In this document: piece after piece, positions 43,733-53,075 of the stretch
Position numbering within the stretch: position 1 is the first letter of the stretch
Layout: every line of letters begins with the position of its first letter
Assembly: GCA_001858525.1 (NCBI GenBank)
Contig: LAPX01000003.1
Coordinates: 62,001-126,000 of the forward strand
Source: Vampirovibrio chlorellavorus
GTDB taxonomy: Bacteria > Cyanobacteriota > Vampirovibrionia > Vampirovibrionales > Vampirovibrionaceae
Direction: 5' to 3'
Length of the DNA stretch: 64,000 bases
Notes under the pieces: model-generated
The model's input: only the letters and a program-made list of their open reading frames with translations
Databases searched by the model: none
What the model was told of the DNA's origin: nothing
Program-made: the position numbers and the translations under genes

Positions 43733-45214
43733 TTGGACCCAACCGCCATGACCGAGAAATTAAGCGCCCTTTCACTTCATCAGCAAATTCAAAGCGGCCA
43801 GAAAAGTGCCGTTTCCGTCCTGGAAGAGACCTTTAAGCGTATTGACGCAGTGGACGGGGAAGTGGGTGCGTTCAACGCCTTAACCCGTGAGTTGGCTGCC
43901 GAGACGGCCGCCGAGGTGGATCGCAAGGTGAAGGCTGGAGAAACCCTGCCTTTGCTGGCCGGTGTGCCCCTGACGGTCAAAGACAACATCAATGTCAAAG
44001 GGTATCCCACCACTTGCAGCAGCCAAATGCTGTCAGGCTATGTTTCTCCCTACGATGCCACGGTGACCTTGAAGGTGAAGGCCAATCTGCTACCCATTGT
44101 GGGCAAGGCCAACATGGATGAGTTTGCCATGGGTAGCTCCACCGAAAATAGCGCCACCAAGCTGACCCGCAACCCCTGGGATCTGGAGCGGGTTCCCGGA
44201 GGCAGTTCCGGTGGTTCCGCCGCTGCGGTGGCTTCCGAGCAAACGCTTATTTCGCTTGGCTCCGATACTGGCGGCTCCGTCCGTCAACCAGCCGCCTTGT
44301 GCGGATTGGTGGGCTTGAAGCCTACCTATGGGCTGGTTTCTCGCTACGGATTGGTGGCCTTTGCCAGCAGTTTGGATCAGGTGAGCCCCTTTGCCCGTAA
44401 CGTGAAGGATACGGCGGCCATCCTGCAAGTGATTGGCGGCTTTGATAACCGAGATTCCACATCGCTCAATCTACCCCTGCCCAACTACCTGGAAAGCATC
44501 GAGCAACCGGTCGAACGCCTGAAGGTGGGTGTGATTACCGAATTGAACGGCGAAGGCATGCAGCCGGAAGTGGCCGAGTCCCTGAAGCGGGCCATTGAAA
44601 CGTTCCAAAGCCTGGGTGCTGAAATTCACACTTTATCCATTCCCAGTATTCAGTATGCGGTGGCCTCCTATTACATCATCGCCACCGCTGAGGCCAGCTC
44701 CAACCTGGCCCGCTTTGACGGGGTGCGCTACGGCCTGCGCAATGAAGGCGACACCATTTACGATACCTACTGCAAGACCCGTGCCCAGGGCTTTGGCCCC
44801 GAGGTCAAACGGCGCATCATGCTGGGGACCTTCTCTCTCAGTTCCGGCTATTACGATGCCTACTACGGCAAGGCCCAAAAGGTTCGCAAGTTGCTGAAGC
44901 ACGAGTTCGACAAGGCCTGGCAGCAAGTAGACGTGCTGATTTGCCCCACCTCTCCTACCACCGCCTTTAAAATCGGGGAAAAAGCCAACGATCCGGTTAG
45001 CATGTACCTCTCTGACATCGCTACCATCCCGGTGAACCTGGTGGGCATTCCCGCTTTAAGCGTTCCCTGTGGCTTTGACAACAGTCACCTGCCCATCGGC
45101 TTGCAAATTATGGGTCCGCACCTGTCGGAAGAGAAGCTGTTCCGCATCGCCCAGATGTTTGAAACGGCCACCGGTCTGGCCAATCTCTCCCCTCAGTCCA
45201 TGCTGGCGGTTTAA
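43733..45214 (+). CDS. gatA: Glutamyl-tRNA(Gln)/aspartyl-tRNA(Asn) amidotransferase subunit A
   Basis: 493 residues, amidase-signature enzyme. In the GatCAB complex it frees ammonia from glutamine to convert Glu-tRNA(Gln) or Asp-tRNA(Asn). The Ser-cisSer-Lys triad is visible: TVKDNI (Lys about 83), GGSSGGSAAAV (Ser about 158) and SDTGGSVRQPA (Ser about 182). GSSTENSATKLTRNPWD is characteristic of GatA. AAAGGA sits five bases before a TTG at 43733, so that start is preferred to the ATG at 43748. gatB and gatC are not in the window. Confidence 0.94.
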   Translation: MDPTAMTEKLSALSLHQQIQSGQKSAVSVLEETFKRIDAVDGEVGAFNALTRELAAETAAEVDRKVKAGETLPLLAGVPLTVKDNINVKGYPTTCSSQMLSGYVSPYDATVTLKVKANLLPIVGKANMDEFAMGSSTENSATKLTRNPWDLERVPGGSSGGSAAAVASEQTLISLGSDTGGSVRQPAALCGLVGLKPTYGLVSRYGLVAFASSLDQVSPFARNVKDTAAILQVIGGFDNRDSTSLNLPLPNYLESIEQPVERLKVGVITELNGEGMQPEVAESLKRAIETFQSLGAEIHTLSIPSIQYAVASYYIIATAEASSNLARFDGVRYGLRNEGDTIYDTYCKTRAQGFGPEVKRRIMLGTFSLSSGYYDAYYGKAQKVRKLLKHEFDKAWQQVDVLICPTSPTTAFKIGEKANDPVSMYLSDIATIPVNLVGIPALSVPCGFDNSHLPIGLQIMGPHLSEEKLFRIAQMFETATGLANLSPQSMLAV

Positions 45215-45233
45215 AACACCACTATTACGATTA

Positions 45234-45275
45234 CAGGCTTCCGCTCAGGTTTTCCAAGCGGAAGCCTGTTGCTTT
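45234..45275 (+). terminator. Rho-independent terminator of gatA
   Basis: A perfect 12-base-pair stem (CAGGCTTCCGCT / AGCGGAAGCCTG, 11-base loop) is followed by TTGCTTTT. Confidence 0.88.
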
Positions 45276-45420
45276 TGATAGAATAAGCACAGTTTTCTGA
45301 ATGTTCTGGCTGGCTCGGTGCGTTGCATTCATTTTACAGGGTTGGCACAAAGGGCACTTTCGGAGAGCGCAAAAAGGATTGCGTATCAGGCAGTTTGCAG
45401 GGTAGAAGGAGCGATTGGCA

Positions 45421-46329
45421 TTGTCGCTGAGGGATAAGTTGGCATCCGGGCAGCCGGTGATCACCGTGGAGTTGTCTCCCCCCAAAGGGACGGACGTCAG
45501 CCGTTTGCTGGAACATGCCCTAGCCTTAAAAGGTAAGGTGGATGCCATTAATGTGCCGGACTGTCAGCTTTCCATGCTGAAAATGAGTTCCATGGCCGCC
45601 TCCAAGCTCATTCAGGATCACACTGGCATTGAGGCCGTGTGGCAATTGACTTGCCGGGATCGTAATCTGATTGCCTTGCAAGCGGATTTGCTGGGCGGAT
45701 ACGCGTTGGGCTTGCACAATATTTTGGCGCTCACCGGCGATCCGGTGCAGATTGGGGATCAAAAAGAGCATGCCAAGCAGGTTTTCCACCTGGAATCGGT
45801 GCGTTTGCTGGATTTGATCAAAACCTTAAACGTGGGAAAAGACGCCTGCGGTCAGGAACTCAAGGGCGCTGGCACCGATTTTACCCTGGGTGCGGCCATT
45901 AACCCGTTTAAATTGGGCAATCGGGCCCAGCAATTGCGGCTCAAGCAAAAAATGGAGCGGGAACTGCACTTCTTCCAGACCCAGCCTGTTTACCACCGGG
46001 AGCCGGTGGAAGAAATCCTGGCTTTGCTCAAGGATCTGGGCGACTCGTTGGGCTGCGTGCCCCCCAAGTTGTTACTGGGCATCATTCCGCCCCGCTCTGC
46101 CCAAGCCGCCCGCCGCATGAACCGGGAGATTGTGGGAGTGAATATCCCGGAAAGCTTTATTTCCCTGCTGGAGCGATCCAGTCAGCCGGTGCTGGAGAGT
46201 ATTCGTTACTGCGCCGATGTGGTTCATGAACTCAAGCCTCTTGCCGATGGTTTTCACTTTATGCCGGTGGGCATGCCCTCAAAAGTGGGGCTGCTTTTGG
46301 ATGAGTGTTTCGCCCTCTCCTCCAATTGA
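45421..46329 (+). CDS. metF: Methylenetetrahydrofolate reductase family protein
   Basis: About 302 residues, TIM-barrel flavoprotein. It reduces 5,10-methylene-THF to 5-methyl-THF for methionine synthesis. The N-terminal VITVELSPPKGTD carries the Glu of the active site, followed by VDAINVPDCQLSMLKMSS, the ALTGDP motif that binds FAD, and FFQTQPVYH with the folate-contacting Gln. Two in-frame TTG codons compete as start; the second (45421) lies nine bases after AAGGAG and is preferred over 45415, which is only three bases from it. It starts about 145 bases after the gatA terminator. Confidence 0.9.
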   Translation: MSLRDKLASGQPVITVELSPPKGTDVSRLLEHALALKGKVDAINVPDCQLSMLKMSSMAASKLIQDHTGIEAVWQLTCRDRNLIALQADLLGGYALGLHNILALTGDPVQIGDQKEHAKQVFHLESVRLLDLIKTLNVGKDACGQELKGAGTDFTLGAAINPFKLGNRAQQLRLKQKMERELHFFQTQPVYHREPVEEILALLKDLGDSLGCVPPKLLLGIIPPRSAQAARRMNREIVGVNIPESFISLLERSSQPVLESIRYCADVVHELKPLADGFHFMPVGMPSKVGLLLDECFALSSN

Positions 46330-46502
46330 ATGATCCCCTGCCCCACAAATACCCCTAGAATGGCAAGAGATTGCCGCCTCAGGTGTGTATTGCGCCAACG
46401 AGGCCATATGGACTTTATCCGCAAGGGACGCATTGATCCCGCTGTCAGAGGGTAAAGACTGTTCGGCAGGGTAGTTGAGAGTTTGAGGTCATTGAAATTT
46501 CC

Positions 46503-47030
46503 ATGAAAAAACGGCAAACGATTTTCTCGCTAACGGCACTGCTGGCTTTACCCTTGTTGGCTGCTTCCCTGCTTCCGGTGGTCGCTCAGGCCCAGGATGA
46601 TGAGGATCTGTACTCCAAGCCTGCCGTGGTGACGACCTCCGCTGGGCGTAAAATGTTGTACCTGTTTTCCACGGACTTTCCACCCAATGGGGTGGCCCAG
46701 TATCCCACCCCGCCTTCCAAGGAAACCCGTTTCTGGCAGTTGCTGGACCGGGAAATAAGCAGAACTGCGGATTTGACCTTGACCGATGACGTATCCGATG
46801 CCGATTATCGTGTTGAGTTGCGTTGCGGCGGCGTGTTTAATTGCTCCAAGCTACTGGTGGATGTGAAAACGCCAGATCGCATTGTACTGACATCTTTTAA
46901 GCTTAAAAACTTTGCCGCGTTCTGGGGGGTGGGCGTTCCCCGTCTGGAGCAAGTGGCGCATGAACTCTCTGTAACGCTGGATCAGCGCATTAAATTGCTG
47001 GAGCAGGGCGGCTACGGCCACACCGATTAG
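46503..47030 (+). CDS. Exported protein of unknown function
   Basis: 175 residues with a clear signal peptide (MKKRQTIFSLTALLALPLLAASLLPVVAQA). The mature part is a single small domain with two cysteines seven residues apart (RCGGVFNCSK) that could form a disulfide in the periplasm. The pattern of a short alpha/beta domain (FWQLLDREISRTADLTLTDDVSDADYRVEL) recalls small lipoprotein-like or TolB-N-like folds, but I cannot assign a family. It stands alone between metF and the convergent DUF5522 gene. Confidence 0.7.
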   Translation: MKKRQTIFSLTALLALPLLAASLLPVVAQAQDDEDLYSKPAVVTTSAGRKMLYLFSTDFPPNGVAQYPTPPSKETRFWQLLDREISRTADLTLTDDVSDADYRVELRCGGVFNCSKLLVDVKTPDRIVLTSFKLKNFAAFWGVGVPRLEQVAHELSVTLDQRIKLLEQGGYGHTD

Positions 47031-47083
47031 TCCAAAGTATCAGCGGCCCCAGAGATTAAGCGATGACTGAGTGCTGACGCTGT

Positions 47084-47314
47084 TTAAGGCGTGTCGTTTG
47101 ATTGTTCTGGTGATGTTTCTGGCGAGGGTGCGGAAAACCCCTTGAAGCCATACGGGCAATGGCGGCAAACATTTTGGCAGCACAGGCCCCGGGCCAGATG
47201 GTAGAGCTCTGTAAATACCAAAAAGCCGGTTCGAGCATCCGTGTAATAATGCTCGCCCCTGGCGACGGCGTTTGCATGTTGTTGTTGATAGGTGGGGGAG
47301 TCGGGTAAGTTCAT
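47084..47314 (-). CDS. DUF5522-family small cysteine-rich protein
   Basis: 76 residues. The conserved core HYYTDARTGFLVFTELYHLARG followed by CCQNVCRHCPYGF matches the DUF5522 pattern (VFTxxYHLxRGxCC...CxHCPY). The four clustered cysteines could bind a metal. The function of the family is not known to me. Two longer open frames on the same strand overlap it but lack any family match. The tail (PETSPEQSNDT) is disordered. It lies downstream of the SRP RNA gene. Confidence 0.75.
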   Translation of the reverse strand: MNLPDSPTYQQQHANAVARGEHYYTDARTGFLVFTELYHLARGLCCQNVCRHCPYGFKGFSAPSPETSPEQSNDTP

Positions 47315-47364
47315 CAGTGATTTGCCAGTGGTTTGCTGTTTTTTGCAGATTGGACCTGAATATG

Positions 47365-47515
47365 AAAAAACCGCACCCCGTCATCTGTTGCCAAATGCCG
47401 GTTCCGGATGAAGGACTTGCAGCACCCGCAGGGGTAGACTTATTGCTGCTACGTTCCCGTCCTGACAAGGTTCATCGTCCATGCGCCGCGCAAGGATCAT
47501 ACCGGAGGTGCGGTA
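47365..47515 (-). ncRNA. ffs: Signal recognition particle RNA, small bacterial type
   Basis: On the minus strand the domain IV hallmark is present: TTGTCAGGACGGGAACGTAG followed by CAGC, giving the symmetric loop (CAGG opposite AGCA), a short ACG/CGT stem and the GGAA tetraloop that binds Ffh. The outer ends pair (CCGCACC at 47513-47507 with GGTGCGG at 47377-47371) and a run of six T follows (47370-47365), so the RNA of about 150 nt ends at its own terminator. An extended -10 promoter sits just upstream at the right distance. It lacks the extra domain of the long Bacillus-type RNA. Confidence 0.85.
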
Positions 47516-47521
47516 GTCGAT

Positions 47522-47530
47522 ACTATAGCA
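47522..47530 (-). promoter_or_regulatory. Extended -10 promoter of the SRP RNA gene
   Basis: Minus strand TGCTATAGT: TG one base before TATAGT. Start of transcription would fall near 47515, directly before the first paired base of the RNA. No clear -35. Confidence 0.6.
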
Positions 47531-47545
47531 CACCCGGTCTCTGGT

Positions 47546-49048
47546 TCATACCGATGCGCTGGTCAGGCTCAGGGGGACAAAATCGACCGGCTTTCCTGCC
47601 GGGTAGTTGCCACTGAAGCAGGCCGTACAAGGGGCTTCGTAACCGGCCACATCCGCCATGTCCTGTACCGACAGGTAAGTCAGCGAATCCACGCCCAGAA
47701 ACTCCCGAATTTTCTCGGTATTTTCCATCTGATTGGCGATGAGCTCTTTTTGCTCCGACATATCAATGCCATAGAAGCACGGGTGAGTCACCTTGGCCGA
47801 GGAAATGCGCAGGTGGAGTTCCTTGACCCCACAGTCTTTCAACATTTTGACCAGATTGCGACTGGTATTGCCTCGAACAATGGAATCATCCACCACAATG
47901 ACCCGTTTGCCTGCCAATACATCTTTCAGCGGGTTAAGCTTCAGTTGAATCCCCTTTTCCCGCAGTTCATGGGTGGGGCTGATGAAGGTACGTCCCACAT
48001 AGCGGTTTTTAATCAGGCCTTCCACGTAAGGAATGCCCGATTCCCGGCTGTATCCAACGGCGGCCACATTGCCGGAATCCGGCACGGGGATGACAATATC
48101 CGCTTCCACCGGCGGGGAAATCTGGGCCAGCCGACGTCCCAGGTTCATGCGGTAGTTGTACACGGATTGCCCGTGGATAATGCTATCGGGGCGGGCAAAG
48201 TACACCAGCTCAAACACGCATAGGTGTTCCTTCTTGGGGCCATCCAGAAAAATCGACTCCGTGCGACCCACACCCTCGGTTTCCAAACCGGCGTAATAGT
48301 CATCCAGCGTGGCGATCAGAATTTCGCCGGGCTCAATGTCCCGTTCGTACGTGGCCCCTACAATGTCCAGGGCGCATGTTTCAGAGGCCACCACTAACGC
48401 TCCCGTTTTGGTGCGTCCCATGCAGAAGGGGCGGAGTCCGTGGCGATCGCGGGCTGCTATCAGCGTATCCCCGGTGGCGATGACGATGGAAAAAGCGCCG
48501 TCACAAGCGTTAATGGCTTCCTTTACCGCCTCTTTCAGCGGTTTCCCCTGATTTAGCAAATAGTTAATGTAAATCAGGATCAGGTGGCTATCACTGCTGC
48601 CCTGGCTGAGGTATTGATGCTGTTTTAAAAAGTCTCGCAGTTGCTCGGTATTAATTAGGTTGCCGTTGTGGGCCAGCGTAATGCCGCCAAAAGGACTGCG
48701 GGCCACCACAGGCTGTGCGTTGTCCAGGTTACTGGCCCCGGTGGTAGAGTAGCGGGTGTGCCCTATGCCGATTTGGCCGGTCAGGCTTTCCAGTAAATTT
48801 TCGTTGAAGACCTGATTGACCAGACCCATTTCCTTGTGGATGCGCAGTTGGTGGTTATCAAAGACGGCCATGCCGCAACTTTCCTGGCCCCGGTGTTGCA
48901 GGGCGTACAGGCCAAAGTACAGGGTATGCCCCAAGCCTGCGGAGTTTTTATCCAGAATGCCAAACACGCCGCATTCTTCGTGAATGGATTTGTAAGGCAC
49001 CGGCTGCGGTTCAAACTGGGGCTGAACGCTCAAATCAGAGGTTGGCAA
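47546..49048 (-). CDS. purF: Amidophosphoribosyltransferase (glutamine PRPP amidotransferase)
   Basis: 500 residues; first committed step of purine synthesis. The N-terminal nucleophile Cys26 (EECGVFGI) follows a 25-residue propeptide that must be removed. The Ntn glutaminase domain includes YALQHRGQESCGMAV and GHTRYSTTG; the PRPP site is VVDDSIVRGNTS. Cysteines in HPCFYG and APCTACFSGNYP match the [4Fe-4S] ligands of the Bacillus-type enzyme, which implies oxygen-sensitive regulation. The start lies 14 bases inside the end of purL, so the two are coupled. Confidence 0.95.
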   Translation of the reverse strand: MPTSDLSVQPQFEPQPVPYKSIHEECGVFGILDKNSAGLGHTLYFGLYALQHRGQESCGMAVFDNHQLRIHKEMGLVNQVFNENLLESLTGQIGIGHTRYSTTGASNLDNAQPVVARSPFGGITLAHNGNLINTEQLRDFLKQHQYLSQGSSDSHLILIYINYLLNQGKPLKEAVKEAINACDGAFSIVIATGDTLIAARDRHGLRPFCMGRTKTGALVVASETCALDIVGATYERDIEPGEILIATLDDYYAGLETEGVGRTESIFLDGPKKEHLCVFELVYFARPDSIIHGQSVYNYRMNLGRRLAQISPPVEADIVIPVPDSGNVAAVGYSRESGIPYVEGLIKNRYVGRTFISPTHELREKGIQLKLNPLKDVLAGKRVIVVDDSIVRGNTSRNLVKMLKDCGVKELHLRISSAKVTHPCFYGIDMSEQKELIANQMENTEKIREFLGVDSLTYLSVQDMADVAGYEAPCTACFSGNYPAGKPVDFVPLSLTSASV

Positions 49049-51308
49049 GGGTCTGGCTCCATAACGTTTTCAAGGGGGCAAGGGCAATGGGGGGCTGATC
49101 GTCGACCACCAGATTAAACCCGTCCGTGGTGCGACCAATGGGAATCCAATCCATTTTTTCGCCACACAGGGCCTGGAATGCTTCTTCCTGATCGGGATGG
49201 TAAGCCACGATATATGTTCCCCCGGTTTCCCCAAACAGGCACTCATCCAGACGGCACTGACCCGCTAGCGCACTGCGGTTGAAGGCAATGCCCAATTCGT
49301 TCTGGAATGCCATTTCCACCAGGGTGGGCAGTAGCCCGCCAATGGAAATATCCTGCACGGCCTCTACCAGTTGCCGATCAATCAGGGACAAAACCAGCTT
49401 CATGGCCCGATCTTCCTGTTTTAAATCCACTTCCGGGGGAGGCCCTTCAATCAGGCCAGCCCGAAGTTTCTGGTATTCGCTGCCGCCCAGTTGCGGTTTG
49501 AAACGTCCCAGCAGGGCCAAGCGTAAGCCGGGTTGACGCAGGGCTGGGGCCATCACTTTTTTCTCATCTTCAATCAGCCCAATCATGGCGATGGTGGGGG
49601 TGGGGAAGATGGCCTCGCCGGAATGCTCGTTATAAAGGCTGACGTTTCCGCTGATGACGGGTGTTTCAAACACTTCGCAGGCGTCTTTGATGCCTTGTAC
49701 CGCGTAATACAGCTGATAGTATATTTCAGGTTTTTCCGGATTCCCGAAGTTCAGGTTGTCACTGACGGCCAGTGGAAGGGCGCCGGTGCAAACCATATTG
49801 CGGCAAGCCTGAGCCACGGCAAACTGGCTGCCCCGATAAGGCTCCAGATACACGTAGCGGGCGTTGCAATCTACGGTCATGGCCAGGGCCTTGCCGGAGA
49901 AGTCCCCGTTTTTGCGCCGCAGGCGAATGACCCCGGAACCCAGATTTTCGGAAGCCAGCAGGGTGTTGTTTTGCACATGGCGGTCGTATTGCCGAATGAC
50001 ACCGGTGGGATGGGCAATGTTCGGGGAGGCGAACAGTCGCTCTAACCATTGCGGAAAGTCCTGGGGCTGAATATCGGCAAAGCGATCCTTGGGGTTGGCC
50101 AGACGACGGGCTTTGGCCGGTTCCGGCTCTGGCGGCTTCAATCCCCGATCGTAAGAAGGGGCCAAGTCGGTCAGCAATTTGGCCGGCAAATCCACTACTT
50201 GTTGGCCTTTGTGGAAAATTCGGATGTTTTCATCCGCCGTCACTTCGCCCACAATGACCGCTGGAATACGCCATTTGGCGAACACGTCCAGGACAGGCTG
50301 CTCCTTGCCCTTTTCCAGCACCATCAGCATGCGTTCCTGAGACTCTGAGAGCAGGTATTCATGCGGTTGCATGTCAGGTTCCCGTGCGGGCACCTTGTCC
50401 AAGTCCATAATCATGCCCACATGCCCTTTGGCGGCCATCTCACAACTGGAGCTGGTTAATCCAGCGGCGCCCATATCCTGGGCGGCCACGATGCAGCCGG
50501 TGGCAAAGGCTTCCAGACAGGCTTCAATCAATACTTTTTCAGCAAAGGGGTCGCCCACTTGCACGGCAGGCCGATCGGCGGTGCTGTTCTCATCCAGCTC
50601 CTTGCTGGCAAAGGCGGCCCCGCCCATGCCATCTTTCCCGGTGGCTGAGCCTACATACAGGACCGGGTTTCCAACGCCTTTGGCGGCGGAAGGCATTTCA
50701 TCGCCTTCATACAGAATCCCCACGGCCATGGCGTTGACCAATGGGTTGCCGTTGTAGCATTCATCAAAAAATACTTCGCCGCCCACGGTGGGAACGCCCA
50801 CGCAATTGCCGTAATGTCCAATGCCATGTACGGCGTTGGCAAACAGGTAGCGGTTATGGGTTTGGGTGGCGTCGTTCTCGCCTCGCTCCGGAAAGGACAT
50901 GGGCCCAAAGCGCAGGGAGTTCAGGTTGGCGATGGGCCGGGCGTTCATGGTGAAAATATCCCGCAGAATACCGCCGACACCTGTAGCGGCGCCTTGAAAG
51001 GGTTCTACTGCGGTGGGGTGATTGTGGCTTTCAATTTTAAAGGCAATCTGGATGCCTTCCCCGATGTCGATGATCCCGGCGTTTTCCCCCGGTCCGGCCA
51101 CCACCCGTGGCCCTTTGTTGGGCAGCAGTTTCAGCAAATGGCGGGAGTTTTTATAGCAACAATGCTCACTCCACAACACGCTGAACATGGCGATTTCGTT
51201 GAAATTCGGCTCCCGGTGAAGATGATTACAGATCTTCTGGTATTCCCCCGTGGTGAGATTGAGCGATTTCAGTAACGATTCGGTTTCCGACGAAAGGGTG
51301 GCAAGCAT
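49035..51308 (-). CDS. purL: Phosphoribosylformylglycinamidine synthase, PurL subunit (small form)
   Basis: 757 residues; converts FGAR to FGAM using ATP and ammonia. The length marks the small PurL that needs separate PurQ and PurS, which are not in the window. Typical segments: FSVLWSEHCCYKNSRHLLKLLP, FKIESHNHPTAVEPFQGAATGVGGILRDIF, and AVSDNLNFGNPEKPE. The start was set at the ATG at 51308 because a promoter lies at 51369-51397; the longer frame to 51386 would begin upstream of the transcript. First gene of the purL-purF unit. Confidence 0.95.
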   Translation of the reverse strand: MLATLSSETESLLKSLNLTTGEYQKICNHLHREPNFNEIAMFSVLWSEHCCYKNSRHLLKLLPNKGPRVVAGPGENAGIIDIGEGIQIAFKIESHNHPTAVEPFQGAATGVGGILRDIFTMNARPIANLNSLRFGPMSFPERGENDATQTHNRYLFANAVHGIGHYGNCVGVPTVGGEVFFDECYNGNPLVNAMAVGILYEGDEMPSAAKGVGNPVLYVGSATGKDGMGGAAFASKELDENSTADRPAVQVGDPFAEKVLIEACLEAFATGCIVAAQDMGAAGLTSSSCEMAAKGHVGMIMDLDKVPAREPDMQPHEYLLSESQERMLMVLEKGKEQPVLDVFAKWRIPAVIVGEVTADENIRIFHKGQQVVDLPAKLLTDLAPSYDRGLKPPEPEPAKARRLANPKDRFADIQPQDFPQWLERLFASPNIAHPTGVIRQYDRHVQNNTLLASENLGSGVIRLRRKNGDFSGKALAMTVDCNARYVYLEPYRGSQFAVAQACRNMVCTGALPLAVSDNLNFGNPEKPEIYYQLYYAVQGIKDACEVFETPVISGNVSLYNEHSGEAIFPTPTIAMIGLIEDEKKVMAPALRQPGLRLALLGRFKPQLGGSEYQKLRAGLIEGPPPEVDLKQEDRAMKLVLSLIDRQLVEAVQDISIGGLLPTLVEMAFQNELGIAFNRSALAGQCRLDECLFGETGGTYIVAYHPDQEEAFQALCGEKMDWIPIGRTTDGFNLVVDDQPPIALAPLKTLWSQTLANL

Positions 51309-51368
51309 GGTGGCAAATTCCCCTGCAACTGGCCCCTGAAAAACAGAGCAACCTGATACGACCCCTGA

Positions 51369-51397
51369 ATTATGGCTCAAAAGCACCCAGATTCCAA
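51369..51397 (-). promoter_or_regulatory. Sigma-70-type promoter for purL-purF
   Basis: Minus strand TTGGAA and CATAAT with exactly 17 bases between; transcription should start near 51362, about 54 bases before the purL ATG. Confidence 0.6.
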
Positions 51398-51515
51398 GGA
51401 CAGCACTGGATGAAGAACGTTTTGTTTCAAGTTGTAAAATTCATTCAGTTTTTATCGGTACTTTGCCGATAGGCAATGCAAAGGTAAGGACCATTGCAAT
51501 GGAAAGGGACGTTTT

Positions 51516-52217
51516 ATGCCGTTTCTTCAAAATTTAATAGCGTCCAATATTGCCGAAGAGCAAGCTCGATTTATGGCCCGAGTGTACTTGTGGATGTGTT
51601 CGGGCTTAACCGTAACCGGTTTTACCGCATATGCTACTTTTTTATCGCCGCTCTTGTTAGCCATCATTTTCAAAAGTGGCTTCGTGTTTTTGGGCCTTAT
51701 TATTTTGCAATTTGTCTTGGTGGCCACACTTTCGGGCCTAATTGAAAAAGTCAGTGATGTGATGGCCAAGCTGATTTTTTTTGCATACTGCATGCTGAAC
51801 GGATTCACCTTTTCGGTGATTTTTTTAGCCTATAATATGCAATCCATCATCACTGTTTTTGGCTTGACCGCTGGTATGTTTGCCGGGCTTTCTGCTTATG
51901 GTTATTTGACCAAACGAGATTTATCGCCCTGGGGGAGTTTTTTGGTGGCTGGCTTATGGGGTTTGATTTTGTTAGGAGTGTTTAACCTGTTTTTCTACAA
52001 TGGAGCACGCGATTTAATCATTTCTTGTATGGGTTTGTTTATTTTTGCCGGATTAACCGCTTACGACACTCAAAAGATTAAAGCCCTCAATGTGATTGGG
52101 AATGAGGGTACCGAAGAAGACACCAAAGAGGCCATTTACGGGGCGCTCATCTTGTATCTGGATTTTATCAACCTGTTTTTAAAGCTGTTGCGGCTAACGG
52201 GGCGTCGTCGTTCTTAA
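51516..52217 (+). CDS. Bax inhibitor-1 / YccA family membrane protein
   Basis: 233 residues with seven hydrophobic segments. The N-terminal helix (ARFMARVYLWMCSGLTVTGFTAYA) and the C-terminal LTAYDTQKIK and GALILYLDFINLFLKLLRL are the family signatures; the Asp pair in these helices forms the pH-sensing latch seen in the bacterial homologue YetJ, a calcium leak channel. In bacteria the family is tied to membrane stress and FtsH substrates; ftsH is at 8.7 kb in this window, though not linked. AAAGGGA precedes the ATG. Confidence 0.9.
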   Translation: MPFLQNLIASNIAEEQARFMARVYLWMCSGLTVTGFTAYATFLSPLLLAIIFKSGFVFLGLIILQFVLVATLSGLIEKVSDVMAKLIFFAYCMLNGFTFSVIFLAYNMQSIITVFGLTAGMFAGLSAYGYLTKRDLSPWGSFLVAGLWGLILLGVFNLFFYNGARDLIISCMGLFIFAGLTAYDTQKIKALNVIGNEGTEEDTKEAIYGALILYLDFINLFLKLLRLTGRRRS

Positions 52218-52274
52218 AAATTGCCTGTCTGTAATGATTGAAAATGAGTCGGGTTTTGGCTTTAATCAAACATT

Positions 52275-52895
52275 ATGAGCAAGCCTACCGATAAACCCCG
52301 CAATCAAAACCCCAGCAATCAAAATGAAGCGTTCAAGGCCCGCATTTTTGATCTGATCATTCAGCAAGGCGTGGAGGCGTTCAACGATTACCGTCGCTCT
52401 GAGGGCTTCAGTCCCATTGATTTGTCCGGGCTGGATTTTACTTCCAAAGACCTGACCGGCATTAACTTCAGTGTGGCCGACCTGACCGGTTGCATCTTCG
52501 ATTATGCCTATATGACCGATGCCGTGCTGATTATGGCGGACTTATCCCGCGCCTCTTGCCGGGAGACAGATTTTTACATGGCCAATCTGGAAGAGGCCGA
52601 CCTGTTGCATTGTAATCTGCAGGAAGCCAAGCTGGCTGGCGCCTCGCTGATGGAAGCGGTATTGACCGGCTCTCAAGCCAAGCAGGCCGATTTTAAAGAC
52701 GCGGATCTCACTCGGGCCAACCTTCAGAAGTGCCAGTTGCAGGATGCCGATTTTTCGGGCGCAATTTTAAACAGCGCCGATTTCCGGGACGCGGAAATAG
52801 AATGGGCCAACTTCGAGGGGGCTCAATACGACGCTTCGACCCGTTGGGGTGTCAAGCCACCGGCCTTTTTGCAGTCTCCCCCACTGCCTGAATGA
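52275..52895 (+). CDS. Pentapeptide-repeat protein
   Basis: 206 residues. Residues about 50-185 are made of A(D/N)LxX pentapeptides: LSGLDFTSKDLTGINFSVADL, MADLSRASCRETDFYMANL, EADLLHCNLQEAKLAGASL, ADLTRANLQKCQLQDADF. These fold as a right-handed quadrilateral beta helix. The first 45 residues are a polar helix (FKARIFDLIIQQGVEAFNDYRRSEG) outside the repeats. Such proteins may bind other proteins or mimic DNA; nothing here indicates a partner. It lies 57 bases after the Bax-inhibitor gene and is probably co-transcribed. Confidence 0.88.
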   Translation: MSKPTDKPRNQNPSNQNEAFKARIFDLIIQQGVEAFNDYRRSEGFSPIDLSGLDFTSKDLTGINFSVADLTGCIFDYAYMTDAVLIMADLSRASCRETDFYMANLEEADLLHCNLQEAKLAGASLMEAVLTGSQAKQADFKDADLTRANLQKCQLQDADFSGAILNSADFRDAEIEWANFEGAQYDASTRWGVKPPAFLQSPPLPE

Positions 52896-53075
52896 ACTCA
52901 AAAACTGGCCTGATTAAAAAATCAGGGGACCGGGTATTGAAACCTTGTGTCTATGACAGTGTCGGTTCTCCACAGGTGATTTAATTCAGACGATGCGGTC
53001 GTACCGTGTCTGTTTCTGGGTCTATTTTTGGCGTGATCCTCACGTCTATTCCAGCTTATGCGGGAGATCAGCTTC

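Noticed and set aside
47040-47468. 142-codon minus-strand frame over the DUF5522 and SRP RNA genes
   Set aside because: The DUF5522 motif is in another frame (47084-47314), and the upstream part of this frame lies within the SRP RNA.
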